NCBI GenBank assembly: GCA_036379935.1
Contig: DASVFT010000036.1
Span: 1-64,000, forward strand
Direction of reading: 5' to 3'
Origin: JAOPZW01 sp036379935
GTDB taxonomy: Bacteria; Actinomycetota; Thermoleophilia; Solirubrobacterales; Solirubrobacteraceae
DNA: 64,000 nucleotides
Under the pieces are notes generated by a model. That model saw only the letters and a program-made list of their open reading frames with translations, searched no databases and had not been told where the DNA came from. Position 1 is the first letter of the stretch; each line of letters begins with the position of its first letter. Made by a program: the position numbers and the translations under genes. Positions 49,103-56,643 of this stretch are shown one piece after another.

Positions 49103-50009
49103 GGTCCAGCGCGAAGGTCAGCGCCATGGCGGCCGCGACGGCGAGCGTCCAGACGAGATCCGCGTGGCGCAGCCGGAAGCGGTCGAGCACCCTGGCCTCG
49201 CCGCGAAAGCCGCGCGCGACCATCGCCTGATGGACCTCCTCGCTGAGCGCGTAGGCCTTGCCGAACAGGCTGCCGGCGCTGGCCGCGACGAACCTGCGGC
49301 CCTGGCGCACGTCGCGGGGGTTGGCCACGGCGCGCGCCCTGCGCGCCTCGTACATGTCCGTGACGGTGCCCGATAGCGTGAACAGGAAGCGATAGGCCAT
49401 GCCGACGACGAGGACGAACAGGCGCGGGGCGAGCAGGGCGCGCAGGGCGGCCAGGAGGCGCGGCCACGGCGTGGTCAGCGTCAGCAGGATCGCCAGCGAG
49501 GTCGAGCTCGCCACGCGAGCGATGACGAGCGCCGCGGCCCCCAGGCCCTGGCGGGTCAGGCCGACATCGTGGCCGAGCCAGTGACCGAGCCCCACGACGA
49601 TCTGGCCGTGCGTGACGAAGCTCAGCGTCCCCGGCAGGACCACGACCGCGGTGAAGGCGGGCACGAAGAGCCAGACGCGCTTGAGGAAGAACGCGAGCGG
49701 CAGGCGCGACAGGGCGACCAGCGCGATCGTCGCCGCGTAGAGCCCGAGCAGGACCGCAACGTGCTCCACGAGGCCGACCATGACCAGCATGGCCACGAGG
49801 CTGACGAGCTTCACGCGCGGGTCCAGCCGCTGGAGCAAGCCCCGTCGAGCGGCCACCTCCTCGTTGAAGATCGCCTCGCGCAGGACGCGCGTGGCGCCCT
49901 CGAGCGTCTGCGACAAAAAGCCGGCGCGCCGGCGACGGCCGATGCAGCCGCACGGGCACAGCGCGGCCTGGCCCTGGAGGAGCCAACCGGGGGTCGCGGG
50001 CCTGCTCAT
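49086..50009 (-). CDS. cbiQ: ECF transporter transmembrane protein CbiQ
   Basis: A 307-residue permease (T component) with about five to six helices after LDPRVKLVSLVAMLVMVGL, which is the CbiQ hallmark start, and the coupling-helix motif VHQAMVARGFRGEARVL near 270. The N-terminal extension of about 45 residues contains a CPCGC cluster and arginines, which could bind metal; this is not usual. ATGA overlap with cbiM upstream. Confidence 0.9.
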   Translation of the reverse strand: MSRPATPGWLLQGQAALCPCGCIGRRRRAGFLSQTLEGATRVLREAIFNEEVAARRGLLQRLDPRVKLVSLVAMLVMVGLVEHVAVLLGLYAATIALVALSRLPLAFFLKRVWLFVPAFTAVVVLPGTLSFVTHGQIVVGLGHWLGHDVGLTRQGLGAAALVIARVASSTSLAILLTLTTPWPRLLAALRALLAPRLFVLVVGMAYRFLFTLSGTVTDMYEARRARAVANPRDVRQGRRFVAASAGSLFGKAYALSEEVHQAMVARGFRGEARVLDRFRLRHADLVWTLAVAAAMALTFALDRGPVG

Positions 50010-51067
50010 GCCGTCCGCGCCTGGGCCAGGCGCCCGCGACGCCCGAGCCAGCGGCCGACCGCGACGATGGCGACGATCGCGACGGCGATGGCGAGGATGC
50101 CGACCACGGCCGAGAGCACGTAGGCGAGAACCGGGTGCTGGCCGGACGCGAGGCCGTAGCCGCCGAGCAGCGTGTGGCTCCAGTAGCCGTAGTAGTGGTT
50201 GAGGCCGGTGGGTACCGCGTCGAGGTGGTACCTGGCGAGGTTGAGGGCCACGGGCTCGTCCTCGCCGAAGGCCCCGCCCGGGGCGAGCAGGCCCAGTGGC
50301 GTGAGCGCGACCATGACGCCGACGGCCAGCAGGGCCGGGCGCCACGCGGGGCGCGGCGCCGGCACGTGGACCGAGGTCTCCGGGACCTCACGGTGGTTGA
50401 GGCGCAGCAGGGGCAGGTTCGCGCGCTGGAGGTAGGCGACGATGCCCGCGGTGAGGGCGAGCTCGACCAGGCCGGCGACCGTCAGGTGCGCCAGGAGCAT
50501 CGCCGGGACGGTCTGCGCGAGGTGGAAGGGGGCGTAGAGCGGCGTGCCGTCCGCGGCGTGGAACAGCGTGGGCTGGAGCCCGAGCTCCACCGCCGTGCAG
50601 AGGGCGGCGACGTTGATGCCGACGTAGCCGCCGAGGCCCGCCGCGATCGCCCGGCGGCGCGAGGTCAGGGCGGCGCCACGGGTCAGCGTGCGGTAGACGC
50701 CGTAGCCGGCGAACGGCATCGCCACGGCCATGTTGAAGGCGTTGGCGCCGTAGGCCAGGATGCCGCCGTCGCCGAAGAAGAGGGCCTGGATGAGTAGCGC
50801 CACGCTCACGCAGATGACGGCGGCCCACGGTCCCAGGAGCACCGCGAGCAGGACCGCTCCGACGGCGTGCGCGGTGGTCCCGCCGGGGATCGGCACGTTG
50901 AGCATCATCACCAGGAAGCTGTAGGCGGCCCCGAGCGCCATCAGCGGGGCATAGCGGCTCCTGGCCACGCGCTGCGCGCGGTGCGCCGCCGTCGCCCACA
51001 CCGGAACGACGGCGGCGCCGAGGGCGCCGCAGGTGGAGGGACTCAGATAGCCGTCGGGGATGTGCAT
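50006..51067 (-). CDS. cbiM: ECF transporter metal-binding component CbiM fused to a CbiN/PDGLE-like domain
   Basis: A 353-residue membrane protein. It begins MHIPDGYLSP, where the free amino terminus and His2 hold Co(II) or Ni(II), and has about six helices to 215 with the NVPIPGGTTAHAVG and FFGDGGILAYGANAFNMA blocks. After a linker, two more helices (about 243-265 and 315-342) flank a loop (LNLARYHLDAVPTGLNHYYG) that matches the accessory PDGLE/CbiN-like module. So M and N parts are joined. It is the first gene of the importer operon; promoter and operator lie within 60 bp upstream. Confidence 0.92.
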   Translation of the reverse strand: MHIPDGYLSPSTCGALGAAVVPVWATAAHRAQRVARSRYAPLMALGAAYSFLVMMLNVPIPGGTTAHAVGAVLLAVLLGPWAAVICVSVALLIQALFFGDGGILAYGANAFNMAVAMPFAGYGVYRTLTRGAALTSRRRAIAAGLGGYVGINVAALCTAVELGLQPTLFHAADGTPLYAPFHLAQTVPAMLLAHLTVAGLVELALTAGIVAYLQRANLPLLRLNHREVPETSVHVPAPRPAWRPALLAVGVMVALTPLGLLAPGGAFGEDEPVALNLARYHLDAVPTGLNHYYGYWSHTLLGGYGLASGQHPVLAYVLSAVVGILAIAVAIVAIVAVGRWLGRRGRLAQARTA

Positions 51068-51080
51068 GGCGCCTTCCGCG

Positions 51081-51097
51081 TAATGGCAAGACCATTA
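51081..51097. promoter_or_regulatory. Fur-type palindrome over the -10 box of the cbiM promoter
   Basis: TAATGG-CAAGA-CCATTA has perfect 6-bp arms and overlaps the minus-strand -10 box TATAAT (51099-51094), 14-30 bp before the cbiM ATG. It also covers the stop codon of the MFS gene. Position and form suit repression by the Fur domain of the ATPase fusion. Confidence 0.6.
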
Positions 51098-52639
51098 TAC
51101 CCCATCGTTGCGAGTGACTTGCAACTGATTGCGAACCTCCACCGACGGGCGGCTTCTGCGCAGCGGACGCTCCTTGAGCCCCAGCGCGAGGGCGATGCCG
51201 GCGGCGGCCAGCGGGACCAGGGCCAGGAACACGGGATCGAGCGCGGCGTCGAGGGCGGCCTCGATGCCGCCGCGCAGCGACGGGGCGACGTGCGCGCCGC
51301 CCTGGATGAGCTGATTGGTGTCGACCCGCTCGGCCGCGGCGCGACCGACGTGCGCGGGCAGCTCCGCTGCGAGGCGGTTGGTGAGGAGCGCGCCGAGCGC
51401 CGCGACGGCGAGGCTTCCGCCCATGGTGCGGAAGAACTGCAGGGTGGCCGTGGCCACGCCGAGCTGCGACGGGTCGACGGCGTTCTGCGTCGCGACGACG
51501 TAGACCGGCCAGGTGACCCCCATGCCCAGCCCGGTGAGCACGAGCGCCGCCGCCACGGTCAGGCCCGACGTCCCGGTGCCGACGTGGGTGAGCGTCAGCA
51601 TCCCGCACAGCACGAGCGCCGTGCCGAGGATCGGGAACACGCGGTAGCGCCCGGTCCGGGCCACGAGCTGTCCGGAGACGAAGGCCGACGCCACCCAGCC
51701 CAGCGACAGCGGGATGAGCACCACCCCGGAGTGGGTCGCCGACTGGCCGAGGACGCCCTGGACGAAGACGGGGGTGTAGATCGTCACGCCGAACAGCAGC
51801 GCCCCGATGATGAACGCGCCCGAGCTCGTGACCGCGAAGATCGGTTGCCTGAACAGCGCGAGCGGCAGCAGCGGCTCGCGGGCGCGGCGCTCGATGCCCA
51901 GGAACGCGACGAGCCCGATGGCGCCGATCGCGGCGGCGGCGAGGACCTGGGGCGAGTCCCACGCGTAGGTCACGCCGCCCCACGCCGTCATGAGCAGGAC
52001 GCTGGTGACCGCGATGGTCAGCGTGACCGCGCCGGCGTAGTCGATCTCGTGCCGGCGAGCCTGGAAGGCGACGGGCATCGTGCGGACCACGGCCACGAGC
52101 GCCAGCGCGCCCAGCGGGAGGTTGATCAGGAAGATCCAGCGCCACGTTGCGTGGTCGGTCAGCGTCCCGCCGAGCAGCGGCCCCGCGATCGCCGCGGTCG
52201 CCCACATCGCGCCGATGTAGCCCTGGTAGCGCCCGCGCTCGCGCGGCGAGAACAGGTCCGCGATCGCCGCCTGGGACAGCGGCAGCAGGCCGCCGGCCCC
52301 GACCCCCTGCAGCGCCCGGAACACGACGAGCTGACCGACGCTTCCGGCCACCGCGCAGAGCGCCGAGCCCCCCACGAAGATCGAGATCGAGACCACGAAC
52401 AGCCGCCGGCGCCCGTAGAGGTCCGAGAACTTGCCGTAGAGCGGGACGGTGACCGTCGAGCTGACGAGGTAGGCGGTCACGACCCAGGGGAGGTCGGCGA
52501 AGCCGTGCAGGTCGCTCGCGATCCGCGGCAGGGCCGTGGCGACGATCGTCTGGTCGAGGGCCGCCAGGAGCGTCGCGAGCATCATCCCGCTGAAGGCGAC
52601 GAGGACGGCTCGCCGCGACTGGGGCGAAGTGACGGCCAT
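51095..52639 (-). CDS. MFS multidrug exporter, DHA2 family (14 helices)
   Basis: A 514-residue drug:proton antiporter of the EmrB/QacA type with about 14 membrane helices. Motif A GKFSDLYGRRRL lies after helix 2, LDQTIVATALPRI in helix 1 is the D1 motif of the 14-helix group, and RALQGVGAGG and GPLLGGTL are motifs B and C. It exports amphipathic drugs or metabolites. The last codons and stop lie in the promoter of the cbiM operon, so selection on its C-terminus is shared with DNA-binding sites. Confidence 0.93.
   Translation of the reverse strand: MAVTSPQSRRAVLVAFSGMMLATLLAALDQTIVATALPRIASDLHGFADLPWVVTAYLVSSTVTVPLYGKFSDLYGRRRLFVVSISIFVGGSALCAVAGSVGQLVVFRALQGVGAGGLLPLSQAAIADLFSPRERGRYQGYIGAMWATAAIAGPLLGGTLTDHATWRWIFLINLPLGALALVAVVRTMPVAFQARRHEIDYAGAVTLTIAVTSVLLMTAWGGVTYAWDSPQVLAAAAIGAIGLVAFLGIERRAREPLLPLALFRQPIFAVTSSGAFIIGALLFGVTIYTPVFVQGVLGQSATHSGVVLIPLSLGWVASAFVSGQLVARTGRYRVFPILGTALVLCGMLTLTHVGTGTSGLTVAAALVLTGLGMGVTWPVYVVATQNAVDPSQLGVATATLQFFRTMGGSLAVAALGALLTNRLAAELPAHVGRAAAERVDTNQLIQGGAHVAPSLRGGIEAALDAALDPVFLALVPLAAAGIALALGLKERPLRRSRPSVEVRNQLQVTRNDGV
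51108..51134. promoter_or_regulatory. Nur-box-like site and third half-site upstream of cbiM
   Basis: TTGCGA-GTGAC-TTGCAA (51108-51124) fits the Streptomyces Nur (nickel regulator) box TTGCAA-N5-TTGCAA with one change. Another TTGCGA follows at 51129-51134. The site overlaps the probable -35 element of the cbiM promoter and lies inside the 3' end of the MFS coding sequence. Confidence 0.6.
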
Positions 52640-52651
52640 GGCTACACGATG

Positions 52652-53125
52652 TCACCGCGGTGCGTGCAGGCGCTTCTCGAGCCAGACGTCCTCCGCGCGA
52701 TCGTCGACGGCCGCCGCGTCGATGCGTCGGTAGCCGGCGTCGTCGTAGAGGGCGCGCGCTTCGCGCAGGACCTCGGTGGTGTAGAGGCGTACCCGCGCGT
52801 ACCCGCTCTCGCGTGCGAGACGCTCGAGCTCACCCAGGAGCGCGCGGGCGTGGCCGCGCCCGCGCGCTGAGGCGCTGACGAACATGCGCTTGATCTCTCC
52901 CACCCCGGGCTCGAGCGGGCGCAGGCCGCCGCAGCCCACCGCGCGCTCGCCCTCGTACACGACCAGCCACGCGGCACCGGGGTCCGCGAAGGCCTCCTCG
53001 GTGGCGAAGATCGCCTCGCTGGGCGTGAAGTCGTCGCCCAGTCGCTCCTTCACAAGGGCCATGTACTCGGCGAACAGCGCGCGTGACGCCTCGCCGGTGG
53101 CGGGCTCGTGGCGGATCACGGACAC
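52652..53125 (-). CDS. GNAT-family N-acetyltransferase
   Basis: A 157-residue acetyltransferase with the acetyl-CoA pyrophosphate loop in VSASARGRGHARALLGELE and the preceding strand EIKRMFV, followed by VRLYTTEVLREARALYDDAGYRRI. The acceptor is unknown. GTG at 53125 overlaps the phosphatase gene by 10 bp; a second GTG two codons on is possible. It is 12 bp upstream of the MFS gene, so a phosphatase-acetyltransferase-exporter operon is likely. Confidence 0.85.
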   Translation of the reverse strand: MSVIRHEPATGEASRALFAEYMALVKERLGDDFTPSEAIFATEEAFADPGAAWLVVYEGERAVGCGGLRPLEPGVGEIKRMFVSASARGRGHARALLGELERLARESGYARVRLYTTEVLREARALYDDAGYRRIDAAAVDDRAEDVWLEKRLHAPR

Positions 53126-54840
53126 GGGCGCAGGGCGAGCAGGACGAGATCGTCGTCGAGCTGCGGCCTCCAGAGCTCGGCCTCGTGCCGGACGGTGGCC
53201 ACGAGCTCCTCCGGGCTCAGGCGCCGGCCGTGCTCGGCCAGGACCTGGCTGAGGCGCTGCTCGCCGAAGAAGACGCCGTCGCGGCGGGCCTCGATGAGCC
53301 CGTCGGTCGCGGCGAAGAGGACGTCGCCGACCTCGAACGGGACCTCGTGCGCCTCGTAGTGCGCCTCCTCCTCGACGCCGAGCGGCAGGCCGGTGCCGCT
53401 GAGCAGCTGCTGGCCGTCGGGCCGCAGGAGCACCGGTGGCGCGTGGCCGGCGTTGGCCCACCGCAGGCGCCCGTCGGCGATGACGCCCATGAAGGCCGCC
53501 ACGAAGCTCGCGTCGGGCAGCCGGCCTTGGAGTAGGCGGTCGGTCTGGCTCAGCACCTCGGCCGGGCACTCGGAGTCCCACGTCCGCGCCTCGACGAAGA
53601 AGCGCACCATGGCGCTGAGCGCGGCGACCTCGAGGCCCTTGCCGCTGACGTCGCCGACGAGGACGGCGAGCGCGCCGCTGGGCAGCGTCCACACGCCGAA
53701 GATGTCGCCGCCGCTGGCCACGTGGCCCGCGGGCTCGTAGACCAGCCCCAGCTCGAAGCCCTGGATGTCGTGCCCGCGCCGCGGCACGTAGCCCCGGGTG
53801 AGCGCCTCGGCCACGCGGCGCTCGCGCTGGAAGTCCAGGGCGTTGGCGATCGCGCCCGCCGCCGGTCGCGCCAGCGCGGTGAGCCGCGCGAGCTCGGTCT
53901 CGCCGAAGTGGCCGACCTCGTGGTGGCTGGCGGTGAGGACGCCGAACAGACGCGGTCCGAGCGCGATCGGAACGTGCACGAACGACCCGATCCCCTCGCG
54001 CTCGACGAAGTCACGCACGAAGCGGTCGGCGTCGAGCGGGTCGCTCACGTAGGCCTGCCCGGTCCGCGCGACCTCGCCGATCATGCCCTCGCCCACCCGG
54101 AAGCGCTGCCGGCGCGACTCCTCGCTCATCCCGATGGCGGCCACGATGCGCAGGTCCGCGGTCGCCTCCTCGTAGCGGCGCAGCGCGACGATGTCCGCGT
54201 CCACGAGCGTGCGCGCCTGCTCGATGATCGCCGTGTAGACCTCATCGAGGTCCAGCGAGGCGCTCATCGCCTGCACGGCGTCGTTGAGCTCGCGCTCCTC
54301 GCGGCCGCGGCGCTCCTCTCGATCCAGCAGCTCTGAGCGCTCGAGCGCGATCGCGGCGAGGTCGGCGAAGACCTGGACCACGCGCAGGTCTTCCTCGCAC
54401 AGCGGCGGCTGAGGCGCTCGGGAGGAGAGCGCCATCACGCCGAGCGTGCGCCCGCCGGCGGTGCGGACCGGGCACGAGATGAACGACGAGCTGCGGTACC
54501 AGGCCCAGGCCAGCTCGGCATCGTCTGGGTCCAGCTCGGCCTGGAGGCGCTCGCGCAAGGGCATCGCGCCTTCCCAGTCGTCGAAGCGCTGGATGAGCAG
54601 CGCCTCGCCGCGCTCGATGGCGGCCTCGGTCACGCCCGGTCGCTCGACGTCGTACGGGCGGGCGAGCACGGGCGTCATCGCCGAGCGCACCTCGTCGGTG
54701 GCGAACCACGCCGCGGCGGGACGGATCGAGCCCTCGTCGAAGTCGACGAGCTGGAACGCGCAGCCGCTCACGTCGAGCAGGCGGCGGATCTGCCCGATGA
54801 TCTCGTCAAGCGTGTGCCCCAGCCAGGGTGGCGCCTGCAC
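53116..54840 (-). CDS. GAF-GAF-SpoIIE (PP2C) serine phosphatase
   Basis: A 574-residue soluble signalling protein: GAF-1 (about 10-170), short coiled coil, GAF-2 (about 185-335) and a SpoIIE/RsbU-type PP2C phosphatase (about 355-572) with metal aspartates in SGGDIFGVW, VGDVSGKGLEVAAL, ATDGLIE and DDDLVLLAL. Such enzymes dephosphorylate anti-anti-sigma factors to release stress sigma factors. No partner STAS or anti-sigma gene is in view. No membrane segment. The ATG at 54840 lies 37 bp from the SRP RNA gene on the other strand. Confidence 0.9.
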   Translation of the reverse strand: MQAPPWLGHTLDEIIGQIRRLLDVSGCAFQLVDFDEGSIRPAAAWFATDEVRSAMTPVLARPYDVERPGVTEAAIERGEALLIQRFDDWEGAMPLRERLQAELDPDDAELAWAWYRSSSFISCPVRTAGGRTLGVMALSSRAPQPPLCEEDLRVVQVFADLAAIALERSELLDREERRGREERELNDAVQAMSASLDLDEVYTAIIEQARTLVDADIVALRRYEEATADLRIVAAIGMSEESRRQRFRVGEGMIGEVARTGQAYVSDPLDADRFVRDFVEREGIGSFVHVPIALGPRLFGVLTASHHEVGHFGETELARLTALARPAAGAIANALDFQRERRVAEALTRGYVPRRGHDIQGFELGLVYEPAGHVASGGDIFGVWTLPSGALAVLVGDVSGKGLEVAALSAMVRFFVEARTWDSECPAEVLSQTDRLLQGRLPDASFVAAFMGVIADGRLRWANAGHAPPVLLRPDGQQLLSGTGLPLGVEEEAHYEAHEVPFEVGDVLFAATDGLIEARRDGVFFGEQRLSQVLAEHGRRLSPEELVATVRHEAELWRPQLDDDLVLLALRPCP

Positions 54841-54864
54841 GGCGCCGACCCTATCTGCACCCGC

Positions 54865-54870
54865 TAGGCT
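54865..54870 (+). promoter_or_regulatory. -10 element of the SRP RNA gene
   Basis: TAGGCT lies 7 bp before the predicted RNA 5' end at 54878. No good -35 match is seen at 17 bp. Confidence 0.4.
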
Positions 54871-54877
54871 TGACCAC

Positions 54878-55152
54878 GGACCGTGCTAGGCGGGGAGGTA
54901 GCGGTGCCCTGTCGCTCGCAATCCGCTCTAGCGAGGCCGAATCCCCTCTTGAGGGGCCGGTCTGTGAGGCCAGCCCGCCGAGCAGCGGCGCTGATGGCCC
55001 GGGTCCCGCGCGACGTCGGCCCGTGAACCAGGTCAGGTCCGGAAGGAAGCAGCCTTAAGCGGATCCCGGTGGGCGCAGCGGGAGCTCCCGGTGCCGGAGC
55101 CGCTCGAGGTGCAAGCGCTCGTAGATCGACTTCGAGGGAGGGTGCACGGTCC
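54878..55152 (+). ncRNA. ffs: Signal recognition particle RNA, large bacterial type
   Basis: About 275 nt. The 5' Alu domain carries GTGCTAGGCGGGGAGGTAGC, GGTGCCCTGT and GCAATCCGCTCTAGCGAG, as in the Bacillus SRP RNA. The S-domain hairpin GTCAGGTCCGGAAGGAAGCA with its GGAA tetraloop is at about 55033-55052. The ends pair: GGACCGTGC (54878-54886) with GCACGGTCC (55144-55152). It directs translating ribosomes with Ffh to the membrane. The large form is unusual among high-GC actinobacterial relatives, most of which keep a short 4.5S-type RNA. Confidence 0.95.
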
Positions 55153-55155
55153 GCT

Positions 55156-56541
55156 TCATTCGCAGCGCGCGAACAGCCTCCAGGACGCATTCGCGGCCAC
55201 GGGACGAAAGCCGGTCGGCGGCGGCGGGATGCGCGGGTCGACGTCGCGCGGATCGAGGATGTACTGGCGCGCCACGCGCGCAGTGCTGGGCACGACGTAG
55301 GCCCCGGTTCGCGGCCGCGCCTCCTGCGCCACGGCGATGCTGTCGGGGTCGACGTCGAGCCACAGGGCGAGCAGGGGGACGGGGCGGTGGTTGGGAACGG
55401 TGGCGGGGAGGCACGGGAAGCGCGGGGTGAGGGCGTGCAGGTCGTCCTGGATGCCGTCCTGGATGCGCAGGGCGTCGCGGAGGTCACCGATGCGGTTCGC
55501 CTGCGCCGGGACGAAGGCGACGAGGGCGGCGAGCGTGGCCGCTCCGAACCAGGCCCATCGCCGGCGCCAGGGGTGGTCCTTCGCCAGCTCTCGCCAGCCG
55601 AAGGCGCCGGCCCCGCAGAAGATCGCCAGGATCGTGGCCGGGGCGAGCAGGTAACGGCCGAGGATAGGCAGGCCGGCCGCGGCGAGGACGCAGAACGCGA
55701 GCAGGGCGACCGCGCCGGCGACGGCGCCGAGCGCGACGCGCCTGCGCAGGAACGCGAGCGCGAGCAGGCCGCCGCCCGCGGCGCCGAAGAGGACGGGCTC
55801 GCGAAGGATCTCGCCCAGGCGGCGCGGGACGGTGACCGGCACCTCGTCGAGGCCGGTGATGCGGTCGAGGCGCTGGGCGGTGTCGCGTGTGCCCGTGAGC
55901 GAGTGCAGCGCGTCGCCGGTGACGACGAGGTCGCTGATCGCCCAGAGGGCCGGCGCGGCGGCGGCCAGCGCCCAGAGGCGAGGGTCGCGCACGCCGCCGC
56001 GCCACAGCCAGGCCAGGTAGAGGGCGGAGAACAGCCACGCCTCGGGCCGGATGAGGCCCGCCACGCCGAGGAGGGCCAGGACCGGCGCGCCCGCCCGGCG
56101 CCGGCGGGTCTCGACCAGGAGCGCGCCGAGGACGAGCACGAGGTAGGGGAGGTCGACGTACGCCCGCGCGCCGAAGTCGAGGACCGGACGGCGCGTGAGC
56201 ACGATCGCCGCCGCCAGCACGCCGGCCGCGCGATTGACCCACGCCTCGCCGAGGCGGTACGTGACCCATCCCAGCGCGCCGAGCCACACGAAGGCGAGCA
56301 CGAGCGTCACGCCGATCGCACCGCCGGCCCCGAGCAGCGAGAGCACCGCGCCGGCCAGCGTGGCCAGCGGGTGCGGGGTAGGGGCGAGCGAGACGTCGTA
56401 GTCGGGCAGCTGCCCGTGAGCGAGATCGCGCCCCCACACGAGCGCGTAGAGCGTGTCGTAGTTCGCCAGACCGCGGCCGGCAAGCGCCCACGCGGCGAGG
56501 CCGAGCACGAGGATCCACCCGATCGCCTTGCCGCGCCGCAC
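55156..56541 (-). CDS. Polytopic membrane protein, GT-C glycosyltransferase-like
   Basis: A 461-residue protein with about ten membrane helices and a C-terminal soluble part of about 110 residues. The early loop NYDTLYALVWGRDLAHGQLPDYD, with acidic residues between helices 1 and 2, and the RRPVLDFGARAYVDLPYLVL segment are reminiscent of GT-C fold mannosyltransferases, which use polyprenyl-linked sugars outside the membrane. Assignment rests on topology, not on a defining motif. GTG start. Its stop is 3 bp from the 3' end of the convergent SRP RNA. Confidence 0.6.
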   Translation of the reverse strand: MRRGKAIGWILVLGLAAWALAGRGLANYDTLYALVWGRDLAHGQLPDYDVSLAPTPHPLATLAGAVLSLLGAGGAIGVTLVLAFVWLGALGWVTYRLGEAWVNRAAGVLAAAIVLTRRPVLDFGARAYVDLPYLVLVLGALLVETRRRRAGAPVLALLGVAGLIRPEAWLFSALYLAWLWRGGVRDPRLWALAAAAPALWAISDLVVTGDALHSLTGTRDTAQRLDRITGLDEVPVTVPRRLGEILREPVLFGAAGGGLLALAFLRRRVALGAVAGAVALLAFCVLAAAGLPILGRYLLAPATILAIFCGAGAFGWRELAKDHPWRRRWAWFGAATLAALVAFVPAQANRIGDLRDALRIQDGIQDDLHALTPRFPCLPATVPNHRPVPLLALWLDVDPDSIAVAQEARPRTGAYVVPSTARVARQYILDPRDVDPRIPPPPTGFRPVAANASWRLFARCE

Positions 56542-56643
56542 GGGCGCGGACCCTATCCGGCCGCCCAGAGTCCCTCACCCCCTTCGCCCCGGTCCGGCGG
56601 CGCTCACGGAGACCGCGACCCGAGTCACTACACTCGGTCGTCC

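Noticed and set aside
54870..54875. TTGACC as a -35 box for the SRP RNA
   Set aside because: It lies directly before the RNA 5' end, so it cannot serve as -35 for it.
55069..56643. Long open frame joined upstream of dnaX
   Set aside because: It runs antisense to the membrane-protein gene and across the SRP RNA end; the GTG at 56644 followed directly by the DnaX consensus start is far more credible.
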